A stretch of 64,000 bases of DNA, taken from Methylocystis heyeri (GTDB taxonomy: Bacteria; Pseudomonadota; Alphaproteobacteria; Rhizobiales; Beijerinckiaceae). A model generated the notes under the pieces. It was not told the origin of the DNA. It ran no database searches and was given only the letters and a program-made list of their open reading frames with translations. A program made the position numbers and the translations under genes. Positions 33,297 to 41,596 of this stretch are shown piece after piece. The stretch's first letter is position 1. Each line of letters opens with the position of its first letter. Location of the stretch: NCBI RefSeq assembly GCF_004802635.2, contig NZ_CP046052.1, forward strand, positions 2,294,001-2,358,000, given 5' to 3'.

Positions 33297-35420
33297 ATGG
33301 TCCAGACGCCCTTGCAAGCAATACCTTTGAGCGGCCCCGGTGGCGGATTACTTCGCGCTGCCGGGCCGAACGATCTGTCGGCTGCGCAATCGCAGGCTGA
33401 TGAAGCGCAGGCGCAGGCGCAAGATACGAGCGCGTCCGGCTGGGGCCAATACACGGGGCTTGCAGGCTATGTGAAGTCGCAATACGACATCATGCGCAGG
33501 CATCGTAACGACGCCGCGGCAGGATGGGCCGAGCGGCTCATGAATGCGCTCAGAGTCTTCAATGGTCGCTACAGTGCAGAGGTTATTGCGCAGATACGGA
33601 GATTTGGCGGTAGCGAGGTCTATGCGCGCACGACCGCAGTAAAATGTCGTGGGGCGACATCCCTGTTGGCGGACGTTTATCTCTCAAATGATCGCCCATG
33701 GGGGCTCGAAGCCCCGAACGATCCGCAGTTACCCGCAGAGGTATTGTCCGCGATTGCCTCGCTGATACAGCTTGAAGTGCAGTCGCATTCGCAGGCGAGC
33801 GGGCAATCGCCGGACGAACAGGCGATAATGGATCGCTACAGGTCGCTTATGGAGGCTGCGCGGCGCGCAGCGGTGAAGCGTTCGAACGATCAAGCGAAGA
33901 TCGCCGAAGACAAGATTGACGAGATTCTCGCCGAGGGCGGGTTCTATCAGGCGCTCGCTGAATTTCTCGCCGACCTCACGTTGTTCCCCTACGCCGTAAT
34001 CAAGGGGCCGGTTGTACGCATCAAGCCCCTCGTCGAATGGGAAGGGAACAAAGCGTATGTGGTCGAGGCCCCCAAGCTCACATGGGAACGCGTATCGCCG
34101 TTCGACGTGTATTGGACGCCGGGGGTCTCGCGCATCGAAGACGGAAATGTCATCGAGCGCTTGAGGGTCACACGCAAAGACCTAAACGACCTCCTCGACT
34201 TGCCGGGGTATGACCACGACGCTGTGCGTGCTGCGCTCGAAGCATATGGGCGCGGCGGTCTGGTTGATGATTGGGACCAGATGGACGCCGAGCGCGCGGT
34301 AAACGAGAACCGCGAGAACCCGCACCTTAATAGGTCGGGCATGATTTCGGCGATGGAGTTTAATGGATATGTGCAGGGTTCGTTGCTGCTCGAACAGGGA
34401 ATGGACCCGGCGTTAATCGAAGACCCGTTGCGCGATTACTTTGTGCAAGTATGGATCGTCGGGCGGTTCGTGCTCAAGGTCCAACTCTCCCCGTCCCCAC
34501 GAAAACGTCACCAATATTATGTGACTTCGTTCGAGAAAGTACCCGGAACTCCAGTTGGCAACGCCCTGCCCGACATTCTTGACGATTTGCAGAACGTGAC
34601 CAACGCGACCCTGCGTTCGCTTGTGAACAACATGAGCATCGCATCCGGGCCGCAAGTGGTAGTGAACGATGACCTTCTAGCGAGGGACGAAGACGGCGAA
34701 GACCTGTACCCGTGGAAGCGTTGGCATGTGACGCGTGATCCGTTTGGGTCGAATGCGGTGAAGCCAATTGATTTCTTCCAGCCCACGTCGAACGCGAGCG
34801 AGTTGCTCAATGTGTTCCAAACACTCGGCGGCATTGCGGACGAGCTGTCGGCAATCCCGAGATACTTGACGGGCTCGCCAAATCTTGGCGGCGGCCTAGG
34901 GCGCACGGCGTCTGGACTGTCCATGCTCATGAGCAATAGCTCTAAAATTCTCCAGACAGTGGCGGCGAATATCGACCGCGACGTTCTGGAGCCGATGCTT
35001 CAAAATCTGTTCGATCTGCTCATGCTAACAGACACGTCGGAGCTTCTCTCCGGCGAGGAACGGATTACCGTCCTCGGGACGAAGGTGGCTGCGCAGCGCG
35101 AGACGAACCGACAGCGCCAGACCGAGTTCTTGCAGATGACGGCGAACCCGGTGGACATGGGTATCATCGGGCCGAAGGGCCGAGCGGAGATACTGCGTCA
35201 AGTCGCAAAGGGCCTCGGCCTGCCGGGTGACGAGATTGTCCCCAGCGACGACGACCTTATGGCGCAGCAGGCGGCAGCGCAGCAGGCAGCGCAGCAGCAG
35301 GGTGCGGTTGGACATACCCAAGGAGGTAATGGCCAGCCGGGAGTCCAAGGGGGTAAACCCGGCCCCTCTGGCGAACAGGGGCCGCGGGTAAACCTTCAAC
35401 AGCAAACGCCCCAACATTGA
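33297..35420 (+). CDS. Portal protein
   Basis: A 707-aa portal protein of the large podoviral type. Start ATG 33297 (MVQTPLQAIPLSGPGG) lies two bases after a palindrome; a longer frame upstream overlaps the promoter region and is rejected. The core has a wing and stem pattern, with RYLTGSPNLGGGLGRTASGL then SMLMSNSSKILQ near residues 530-560, typical of this family. The C-terminus is Q/A-rich, then TQGGNG (palindrome 35314) and a Gly/Pro tail. The dodecameric portal is the entry for DNA and attaches the tail. Confidence 0.87.
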   Translation: MVQTPLQAIPLSGPGGGLLRAAGPNDLSAAQSQADEAQAQAQDTSASGWGQYTGLAGYVKSQYDIMRRHRNDAAAGWAERLMNALRVFNGRYSAEVIAQIRRFGGSEVYARTTAVKCRGATSLLADVYLSNDRPWGLEAPNDPQLPAEVLSAIASLIQLEVQSHSQASGQSPDEQAIMDRYRSLMEAARRAAVKRSNDQAKIAEDKIDEILAEGGFYQALAEFLADLTLFPYAVIKGPVVRIKPLVEWEGNKAYVVEAPKLTWERVSPFDVYWTPGVSRIEDGNVIERLRVTRKDLNDLLDLPGYDHDAVRAALEAYGRGGLVDDWDQMDAERAVNENRENPHLNRSGMISAMEFNGYVQGSLLLEQGMDPALIEDPLRDYFVQVWIVGRFVLKVQLSPSPRKRHQYYVTSFEKVPGTPVGNALPDILDDLQNVTNATLRSLVNNMSIASGPQVVVNDDLLARDEDGEDLYPWKRWHVTRDPFGSNAVKPIDFFQPTSNASELLNVFQTLGGIADELSAIPRYLTGSPNLGGGLGRTASGLSMLMSNSSKILQTVAANIDRDVLEPMLQNLFDLLMLTDTSELLSGEERITVLGTKVAAQRETNRQRQTEFLQMTANPVDMGIIGPKGRAEILRQVAKGLGLPGDEIVPSDDDLMAQQAAAQQAAQQQGAVGHTQGGNGQPGVQGGKPGPSGEQGPRVNLQQQTPQH

Positions 35421-35428
35421 GAGGATAC

Positions 35429-35764
35429 ATGAGAGGATACATTAGATACCCTTACGTAAGCGCCAGCGTTATTTACACCCCGAACAGCTACGATCGTGGC
35501 GATATGGGCATCGTCGGCAACCAGAAACTTGCCGCCATCATCACGCACGTTTGGGGCACGAACATGGTCAATCTCGCCGTGTTAGACGCCAACGGAAAGG
35601 CGTTCTCGCGAACGAGCGTAATCTTTTCGCACAGCAGCGACGACGAGCTGAAAAGCGACATCGCCTACTGCGAATGGCTGGAGCGCGGCGAACCGAAGTG
35701 GTCGGACAGCGCGCCTATCAACGCCGCTATCCATGGCGATGCGCCAGACGACCTCGATTTTTAG
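35429..35764 (+). CDS. Conserved small phage protein after portal
   Basis: A 111-aa protein. The sequence SYDRGDMGIVGNQKLAAIIT... and LDANGKAFSRTSVIFSH is of a kind common next to phage structural genes, apparently of unknown role. A direct repeat AGAGGATACAT spans the possible starts (35417 TTG and 35429 ATG); I prefer 35429 because AGAGGA provides the SD. Confidence 0.65.
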   Translation: MRGYIRYPYVSASVIYTPNSYDRGDMGIVGNQKLAAIITHVWGTNMVNLAVLDANGKAFSRTSVIFSHSSDDELKSDIAYCEWLERGEPKWSDSAPINAAIHGDAPDDLDF

Positions 35765-35773
35765 GAGGGACCA

Positions 35774-35995
35774 ATGGGAGTGAAACGTGGAAACAAGATC
35801 GCTGGCTCTGGCCCCGGAGCAGCGTCGATGGGGGGTCCGGGCAGGAAACTCCCCATGCCGAAATCCGATACGCCAATGCCCGGCGGCGCGGCATCTGGCG
35901 GCCAGTCTGGGGCCGGAGCGCCAGCAGCAACGCCGGCTTTCAAGCGTGGCGGCGCTGTGAAAGGCGTCGGAAAAGCTTCCAAAGGCAAGTGCTAA
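35774..35995 (+). CDS. Gly/Ala/Pro-rich small basic protein
   Basis: A 73-aa low-complexity protein with a basic C-terminus (FKRGGAVKGVGKASKGKC). SD AGGAGG precedes the ATG. Similar short GGA-rich proteins with RGGxVKG tails occur as minor virion proteins in podoviruses. No fold predicted. Confidence 0.6.
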   Translation: MGVKRGNKIAGSGPGAASMGGPGRKLPMPKSDTPMPGGAASGGQSGAGAPAATPAFKRGGAVKGVGKASKGKC

Positions 35996-36002
35996 AAATC
36001 GC

Positions 36003-36059
36003 TTGCAATTAGTTACCCGCTGGGGTAATCTTGCTCCAATCCACGCTAGGATTGGAGCA
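36003..36059 (+). terminator. Palindrome plus perfect 11-bp hairpin and U-rich tail
   Basis: Palindrome 36013-36028 is followed after three bases by TGCTCCAATCC-6-GGATTGGAGCA (36032-36059), then TTTATT. This looks like a rho-independent terminator or leader hairpin just before the gene at 36066. A possible promoter (TTGCAA 36003-36008, TAATCT 36026-36031, spacing 17) overlaps the palindrome. Confidence 0.6.
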
Positions 36060-36065
36060 TTTATT

Positions 36066-36296
36066 ATGGCCAAAGTCGAAAGCACGAGCGCTGGCGAGAA
36101 GTTTTTCGCCAAGGGCGGCTCCGGGCATATGTTCGGGAAGCAGCACGCCGGAACTCAGGAAGAGGGCGTCACGAGCCACGAAACTGCTGGAGGCGGTGGC
36201 GAGGGCAAATATTTCGCCAAGGGCGGCTCCAAGCATATGTTTGGCAAGCAGCACGCAAACACGATGACGCCGGGTCAGACCGGAAAGAACGGCTGA
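36066..36296 (+). CDS. Small phage protein with a tandem MFGKQHA motif
   Basis: A 76-aa protein with two copies of FAKGGSxHMFGKQHAxT (about residues 14-31 and 49-66) separated by an acidic Gly-rich linker. The repeat suggests two identical binding modules. ATG at 36066 is chosen because the upstream part of the frame crosses a hairpin and has no SD; even for 36066 the SD is weak. Function unknown; position suggests a minor virion or assembly protein. Confidence 0.65.
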   Translation: MAKVESTSAGEKFFAKGGSGHMFGKQHAGTQEEGVTSHETAGGGGEGKYFAKGGSKHMFGKQHANTMTPGQTGKNG

Positions 36297-36320
36297 CAGC
36301 TCTCGTATTCGGAGGCTATA

Positions 36321-36563
36321 ATGGTCCGCGTCGTTGATACGTCGAAGCGTGATGGCAAGGGCTACGGGGAGGAAATTCTCCCGAGCCAAGACTCACACCC
36401 GACCATTATCGGCGGGTCGGCGGCCATGTCCCGCATGAACAACTACGGCAAGAAGGCTCACAAAGAGCACGAAGACCGTATGAAAGCCATGATGGACGCC
36501 CGCGCCGACCAGCAGCCGAGCATCCCCAACATTGTCATGTCGATCCACGACGATATGATTTGA
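36321..36563 (+). CDS. Small hydrophilic phage protein
   Basis: An 80-aa protein (MVRVVDTSKRDGKGYGEEIL...), with a charged helical segment (KKAHKEHEDRMKAMMDARAD). SD GGAGG upstream. It ends two bases before palindrome 36565. No family recognised. Confidence 0.6.
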   Translation: MVRVVDTSKRDGKGYGEEILPSQDSHPTIIGGSAAMSRMNNYGKKAHKEHEDRMKAMMDARADQQPSIPNIVMSIHDDMI

Positions 36564-36591
36564 CTTACCCGTTTGGGTATCAGGGGCTACA

Positions 36592-37050
36592 ATGGCGACA
36601 AGCACAAAAGAACTCGACCGCGAGGCTACATACGTAGGGCCTCCCTTCGACACGTTTTCGGATGTTGACACGCAGTCGGTAACGCTCGCGCTCAACATCG
36701 TCATCGACTACATAAACCAGCTCGCTACCCCTGCCGGAGTGGCGGCTCTCACGCAGGCACAGGCAACGAACCCGGCGGATAACACCATCGGCACGGTGTC
36801 CGGGTTCCTGCTAGCCAAAGCCATCGCGCAGGCGGTTGCTCCGAGGGTGTTGTCGTTCACGACAGTCGGGCAGACGACGTTCTCTCTCCCTGCCACTCCG
36901 ACGCAGCCCACTAGCGTTGTGATGGTCGTGAACAGCATCGCATACGATTACTACTCCGGCGCGTTCACGCTCGCCGGGTCAACGTTGACGTGGACGGGAG
37001 ATTTCGTTCTGAACCCGTCAACAGACTCCGTATTCGTCCGGTTCATATAA
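36592..37050 (+). CDS. Putative virion structural protein (152 aa)
   Basis: A 152-aa protein; the C-terminal half (VLSFTTVGQTTFSLPATPTQ..., then VVMVVNSIAYDYYSGAFTLA) is a beta-rich module like those found in phage fibre and baseplate proteins. Follows palindrome 36565 (12 bp). No catalytic motifs. Role by position and beta composition. Confidence 0.6.
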   Translation: MATSTKELDREATYVGPPFDTFSDVDTQSVTLALNIVIDYINQLATPAGVAALTQAQATNPADNTIGTVSGFLLAKAIAQAVAPRVLSFTTVGQTTFSLPATPTQPTSVVMVVNSIAYDYYSGAFTLAGSTLTWTGDFVLNPSTDSVFVRFI

Positions 37051-37086
37051 AGCTTACCCGGACGGATAAACTGGGCGAGGCACAAG

Positions 37087-37824
37087 ATGGCAAACACGAA
37101 TATCCAGTCCAAACAGATCGACAAGACGTTGCTGGCGGCGGTCGGCATCGCCGGTTTCAACACTTCGGCTGCGAACAGCGACAATATCTCGGCAGCTCTG
37201 GGCACGGCCCTCGCCACGGCTGGTTTCGCTGGCGGGGCGGTTCCGTTGCAGGCAGGCGCGGCACCCACGGCGGTTTCTCAGAAGGGCACCGAAGGCGTCG
37301 AGGTCGGGGCAGACAACATCGTTCCGGTGTTCCTCAACGGTCCGTCTCGCGTTCGCGCCACGGACCGTTTAGGAAACGACATCTACGGCAAGGTGACGAA
37401 GGTTGGCGCGGTCTACACGCTGTCCTATTTCAGCGCGCCGGGGGGAGTCGAGGCGGCGTATACGTGGGCCGCAGCGACGGCGGTGGACCTCGAAATCCCG
37501 TATTGGTTCTACTTCGCCGACATTCCGGCGGACGCGCTCATGGCGATCACCGAGCGTCATGTCAACCCGGCCGGCGGCGTAACCGCAACTCCGTTCTCGG
37601 AGGCGCTCGCCGTCACTGCGCTGAACACCGTTGCGAGCCTCACCAATACTCCGAGGGCCGGCTACCCGTTGTGGTTCACGGTCAACGGCGTCGTCGTCGA
37701 GAACGGCAACGGTCTCAGCGTCACCCCGCCGGCCAATGCCGTCACGGTTGACGCCACGGCGACCGGGCTCAACTACAACATTCAGTCCGGCGTGGACGTG
37801 GTTTACGCTCACTATTCCTACTGA
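37087..37824 (+). CDS. Putative virion surface/structural protein (245 aa)
   Basis: A 245-aa protein, beta-rich with an alternating hydrophobic pattern (FFLNGPS-like VPVFLNGPSRVRATDRLGND; WFTVNGVVVENGNGL). No named domain recognised. Preceded by a degenerate palindrome copy (37054) and SD GAGGC. It ends before a long perfect hairpin (37834-37861). Confidence 0.55.
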   Translation: MANTNIQSKQIDKTLLAAVGIAGFNTSAANSDNISAALGTALATAGFAGGAVPLQAGAAPTAVSQKGTEGVEVGADNIVPVFLNGPSRVRATDRLGNDIYGKVTKVGAVYTLSYFSAPGGVEAAYTWAAATAVDLEIPYWFYFADIPADALMAITERHVNPAGGVTATPFSEALAVTALNTVASLTNTPRAGYPLWFTVNGVVVENGNGLSVTPPANAVTVDATATGLNYNIQSGVDVVYAHYSY

Positions 37825-37833
37825 CGGCATAAC

Positions 37834-37861
37834 GCAGTGTTACCCCTGCGGGTAACACTGC
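37834..37861. terminator. Perfect 12-bp hairpin built on a palindrome copy
   Basis: GCAGTGTTACCC-CTGC-GGGTAACACTGC: the family palindrome extended to a 12-bp perfect stem with a 4-nt loop, ten bases after the stop of the preceding gene and followed by ATTTTGG. It can act as a terminator in RNA or as the best operator in DNA. Confidence 0.6.
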
Positions 37862-37880
37862 AACATTTTGGGTAGGACGG

Positions 37881-39152
37881 ATGTATATGATAGCGCCAAA
37901 GCAGATAGGCAACACAGCCACGTTCGCGGACATAACGGCGAATGGCGCGCTGGCGGTTATGGGAACGGTAGAGCAATATCGCGCTCTCGTGTTCACGCAG
38001 GCAACGCCGGGCGTGAGCGTCACCCTGCCAAGTCCGCAGAGCGCATCAATCATCTTCTCCCTGCCGGCTTCGAACAAAGGCAGTGTAGCTATTACCGTAG
38101 AGGGTGTTGTTCTTCCGCCGGGGCAGACTATGCTGCTCGCGTGGGATGGCGCTTCATGGGATGTGCTCGGAAATGTCGTCCCCACTGGCGGAACTACCGG
38201 ACAGGTTTACACAAAGAACTCTAACGCCAATTTCGATGCGAGCTGGAAAACGCTGGCTGTAGCGCCGACGCAGATCGGATCGGCGGCGACCATCGCTGAT
38301 ATAGCGGCAAGTGGCGCAATTACTGTAACGGGTGCTATAGAGCAGTATCGAGGTCTCGTGTTCACACAGACCACGGCAAACATAGCCGTAACGCTGCCAA
38401 GCCCTCAGAATACCGCCTTGGTATTCTGGCTTCCGATTGCCCATAAGGGAACGGCGGCTATTGCAGTTCAAGGCGTCGTGATCTACCCCGGCCATACGAT
38501 GCTGGTGGGGTGGGATGGCGCTTCGTGGGACGTGCTAGGAAATGTCGTCCCGCCCGGAGGGACATCTGGGCAAGTTCTCGCCAAGAACTCAAACTCAGAT
38601 TTCGACGTTAGCTGGAAAACTCCGACGAGCGGCCCCGGTGTTCTTAACACAATCGACTGCACCGGGATTTCGCCCGTAACTGACCAGACCAGTTTCCTCA
38701 CTGGATACACGATATATGAGATTGACCTCATTAACGTGGTTCCATCGGATAGCGGCCCGTCAATGCGTATGCAGTGGTTCACGACCGATGGCTTGGGGGC
38801 AGGGTCCACGAACGGATATGTTACCCATCTGTTTTGGGGCGATGGCATGAACAGCGCCTCTGGAAGCTATGGGTGGGTGAACACAAACGATTTCTTTCTC
38901 CCTGATAATCTCAGCAACGTAGCGGGCTCTGGCGTGCATGGGAAGATCACGATTTACAATCCGGCTTCCACCACCACATACAAGAAGTGGACTGGTGAGT
39001 TCGCATCTTCGAACGCTTCTGGCGATTTAATTCAGCATAGGACGGTAGGCATTTCCACGCGCAACACGTTAGCTGTAACAGGGTTCAAGCTCGCAACTAC
39101 GAGCGGGCAAGCTTTCTCATCTGGCAAGGTCATCGTCCGCGCGGTCGCTTGA
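37881..39152 (+). CDS. Tail-fibre-like protein with internal duplication
   Basis: A 423-aa protein. Residues ~4-121 and ~127-243 are two copies of the same ~118-aa beta module (e.g. MLLAWDGASWDVLGNVVPTG versus MLVGWDGASWDVLGNVVPPG). Such modules are typical of phage fibre stalks. The C-terminal ~170 residues have a different, ligand-binding-like domain (MRMQWFTTDGLGAG, YGWVNTNDFFLPDN). Likely host-recognition or decoration function. Confidence 0.68.
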   Translation: MYMIAPKQIGNTATFADITANGALAVMGTVEQYRALVFTQATPGVSVTLPSPQSASIIFSLPASNKGSVAITVEGVVLPPGQTMLLAWDGASWDVLGNVVPTGGTTGQVYTKNSNANFDASWKTLAVAPTQIGSAATIADIAASGAITVTGAIEQYRGLVFTQTTANIAVTLPSPQNTALVFWLPIAHKGTAAIAVQGVVIYPGHTMLVGWDGASWDVLGNVVPPGGTSGQVLAKNSNSDFDVSWKTPTSGPGVLNTIDCTGISPVTDQTSFLTGYTIYEIDLINVVPSDSGPSMRMQWFTTDGLGAGSTNGYVTHLFWGDGMNSASGSYGWVNTNDFFLPDNLSNVAGSGVHGKITIYNPASTTTYKKWTGEFASSNASGDLIQHRTVGISTRNTLAVTGFKLATTSGQAFSSGKVIVRAVA

Positions 39153-39171
39153 TCTAATAACGAGGTCTATA

Positions 39172-39282
39172 ATGCTTTCGGAACCGGAACGATCACGGTC
39201 AAATGCCGGCGCGACTCTCGCGAAGAACGGCTTAGCGATAACGAACACCATCGTCAATAATGGCGGCACGGTGACAGCCTAA
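39172..39282 (+). CDS. Very small phage protein (36 aa)
   Basis: Reads MLSEPERSRSNAGATLAKNG then LAITNTIVNNGGTVTA and stop at 39282. ATG is preceded by CGAGG at a good distance. It fills the gap between two genes. Its C-terminal part resembles beta-stalk repeats and it could instead be a decayed fragment of a longer fibre gene. Confidence 0.4.
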   Translation: MLSEPERSRSNAGATLAKNGLAITNTIVNNGGTVTA

Positions 39283-39306
39283 CAGGCTTACCACAGGAGG
39301 TAACGT

Positions 39307-39819
39307 ATGCAATTCGTGAATTATACTCCCAACTGGAGCGTGGGGGCGTCCGTTTCGGACATCCTGTCCGTGTCCGGCGCGACTGGCTCGGTGGCGTATT
39401 CCGTGAGCGGCGGGACCATCCCCGACGGGCTCACCCTCAGTCCCTCGGGACTCATCGCCGGCGTTCCTGCCACGGCTGGACAGATTGACTTCACCGTCAC
39501 TGCCCGCGACAGCATCGGCGATACGTCGGTCCTGCGTATTCAGGGAAGCGTCGTCGATCCGAACGCCCCGGCTCCGGCGCAGCCCGTGACGATCTTCAAT
39601 CACATCGCGGACATCGTGGATACGGTCGCCGCCGACATCAGCGCCGTCGAGGCGAAGATCGTTCCGGCGGAACAGATCGCTTCCATGGTGGCCAGCGCCG
39701 TCGCGAACGTGGCGTCCAGCGCCGTCGCGAACGTGGCGTCCAGCGGAAACCCTCTGCCGGCGCTTCTCTGGACTGGCGAGAACTTGGTCGAGCGGTATCT
39801 CGCGAAGCGCGGAAACTAA
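39307..39819 (+). CDS. Ig-like (He_PIG) domain protein
   Basis: A 170-aa protein. Residues ~5-95 are a putative Ig domain of the He_PIG type (YSVSGGTIPDGLTLSPSGLI then AGVPATAGQIDFTVTARDS). A helical linker follows with a short exact tandem repeat (SAVANVAS twice, from a 24-bp DNA repeat at about 39697-39744). ATG is just after palindrome 39288, whose right part gives the SD GGAGG. A capsid or tail decoration role is likely. Confidence 0.7.
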   Translation: MQFVNYTPNWSVGASVSDILSVSGATGSVAYSVSGGTIPDGLTLSPSGLIAGVPATAGQIDFTVTARDSIGDTSVLRIQGSVVDPNAPAPAQPVTIFNHIADIVDTVAADISAVEAKIVPAEQIASMVASAVANVASSAVANVASSGNPLPALLWTGENLVERYLAKRGN

Positions 39820-39913
39820 GCTTCATCGAGAAACCAGTTATGCAAGTTATCGGGGCGGTGGCTGGATCAGCCGCCGCCTACTTTCTTACCTCTATGGGTA
39901 AAGGTATAATCCA

Positions 39914-40216
39914 TTGAAACGCCAGCCCCAAGCCCCCAACGTCCAAACGCCAGTAGAAATGCTGGTCGATGCTGCGTTCGATTTGTCCATGGCGCACCCC
40001 GCGCTATGGCGAAGATTCATCGAAGCTTATAACTCATACACGATAAAAACTGCGCTCGATATGGCGTCGGCAGCGCCCGACAAATTGGAGTTCGCCCAAG
40101 GCGGCCTGTTCTTCCTCAAGCAACAGGCGGAAGTGTTTTCCGACATTCACAACGAAAAGCGCAAGCAGGAGGCCGACAGGCAGCGTAGGCTTGCAAATAA
40201 CGGCAATCGGGTATAG
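39914..40216 (+). CDS. Phage protein of unknown function (100 aa)
   Basis: A 100-aa protein with helical character (MLVDAAFDLSMAHPALWRRF). A TTG start at 39914 is favoured by the AAAGG SD formed at the end of palindrome 39886; a perfect TATAAT at 39905-39910 overlaps this leader and is probably fortuitous unless the real start is the ATG at 39959. Confidence 0.58.
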   Translation: MKRQPQAPNVQTPVEMLVDAAFDLSMAHPALWRRFIEAYNSYTIKTALDMASAAPDKLEFAQGGLFFLKQQAEVFSDIHNEKRKQEADRQRRLANNGNRV

Positions 40217-40251
40217 ACTGTTACCCACCACGGTAACTTAGAGGTTAAAGA

Positions 40252-40482
40252 ATGGCTGACTCCCTAAGCAAACCACTGCCCCCGTCAGCGGGTTTTCAGA
40301 TGCCAGCATCCAGAGACTTCGCGACAGCAGAAGCGATGGCTGCTCAGGAAAACGCCGAGACGTTCGCGATGAACGCAATCAGCAAGGCCACTGTCGCTGC
40401 TAACACATACACCGATACGAAGCTTGCAGCCCTCGCTGCGCGCGTCGCGTCTCTCGAAGCCGCAATCGCCGCCAAGAAGTAA
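40252..40482 (+). CDS. Small coiled-coil phage protein (76 aa)
   Basis: A 76-aa Ala-rich helical protein (LAALAARVASLEAAIAAKK at the end). Preceded by palindrome 40221 and SD AGAGG. Located directly upstream of the scaffold gene, so a capsid-assembly role is possible. Confidence 0.6.
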   Translation: MADSLSKPLPPSAGFQMPASRDFATAEAMAAQENAETFAMNAISKATVAANTYTDTKLAALAARVASLEAAIAAKK

Positions 40483-40512
40483 TTTACCCGCTCGGGTAAT
40501 TGAGAGGACAAC

Positions 40513-41562
40513 ATGGCGTACGCCCCCAAGCAAATGCACTCCCCCATTGACGATGCTGTAAACATCCCGAGCGCTGTTCGTGCCGCCGCAGCAAGGTCGG
40601 AACAATTGGTCGCCACGCAGGGCGCCCCCGAGGCTCCGACCAATCCTGCGACCGAAGTAGCTCCAATACCGATCGAGCCCGAGGTCACTGCGCCAGCAGC
40701 CACCACTCCAACTCCCACTCCCGCTACCGCTCCCGCCGCGCCAACCCCCGCCGCGCCAACCCCTGCCGCGCAGCAGTTCTCGGCAGAAGAGTTCGAAACC
40801 ATGCGGCAGCGTGCGATGGCTGCGGAAGGCCGCGCCAAGGCCGAAGCACAGTCGAACAACAACTTGCGACAGCTTCTAGCTGCGACGAGCATGCAGACAC
40901 CGGTGGTTCCAGCGACGCCGCCGCAAGATATGACCGGCCTTATAACGAAGGCAGACGAAGAAGCCTACGGAACCGATTTCTTGGACACGGTGAAGAGAGC
41001 CGCGCGGGAGTCGCTGGGGCAGGAAATCGCAGACATTCGCCAGCAACTCGGCAGCGTCAACCAGAAGTTCAGCGGCCTGGGTCAAATAACGCAAGATCAG
41101 GCGCGCGCGAATATGTTCGCGAACATGGACAATCGCCTGCCGGAGTGGAGGCAACTCAACGAAGACAAGAAATTTCTTGAGTGGTTGCAGTTGACGGACC
41201 CGTTTTCTGGTGCTACAAGGATGCAGTTACTCTCGAATGCTGTGCAACAGGCCGACGCAAACCGCGCCCTTGCCTTCTTCCAGAGCTACATTGCAGAGGC
41301 AGGCATAGCCGCCGCGCCTGCGAGCGCCGAGACAAGACGGGAAGTTCCGCCGGTCTCTCTCAGCACTCTAGCAGCCCCCGGACGAGCCCCAGCCCACACT
41401 CCTTCGCAGGGTGGCGGCGACAAGCCGATCATCTCTCGCGCCCAAATCTCAAAATTCTACGCCGACGTTGCATCCGGCAAATACGCCGGTCGCGACAAAG
41501 AGCGAACCGCAACCGAGAACGCGATTTTCGCCGCGCAGCGGGAGAACCGCATTCGAAGCTAA
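40513..41562 (+). CDS. Putative scaffolding protein
   Basis: A 349-aa protein directly before the major capsid gene. Composition fits a scaffold: an acidic, P/A/T-rich N-terminal part (with PTPAAPTPAA repeats), a long helical middle (EEFETMRQRAMAAEGRAKAE; DFLDTVKRAARESLGQEIAD) and a basic C-terminus (GRDKERTATENAIFAAQREN), which in such proteins contacts the coat. Preceded by palindrome 40484 and SD GAGAGG. Confidence 0.72.
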   Translation: MAYAPKQMHSPIDDAVNIPSAVRAAAARSEQLVATQGAPEAPTNPATEVAPIPIEPEVTAPAATTPTPTPATAPAAPTPAAPTPAAQQFSAEEFETMRQRAMAAEGRAKAEAQSNNNLRQLLAATSMQTPVVPATPPQDMTGLITKADEEAYGTDFLDTVKRAARESLGQEIADIRQQLGSVNQKFSGLGQITQDQARANMFANMDNRLPEWRQLNEDKKFLEWLQLTDPFSGATRMQLLSNAVQQADANRALAFFQSYIAEAGIAAAPASAETRREVPPVSLSTLAAPGRAPAHTPSQGGGDKPIISRAQISKFYADVASGKYAGRDKERTATENAIFAAQRENRIRS

Positions 41563-41596
41563 CCCGGCTTACCTCGCCGGGTAATAGGAGCCTGTT

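Noticed and set aside
39905-39910. Perfect TATAAT before the gene at 39914
   Set aside because: Too close to the SD-supported TTG start to serve as its promoter; no -35 at proper distance.
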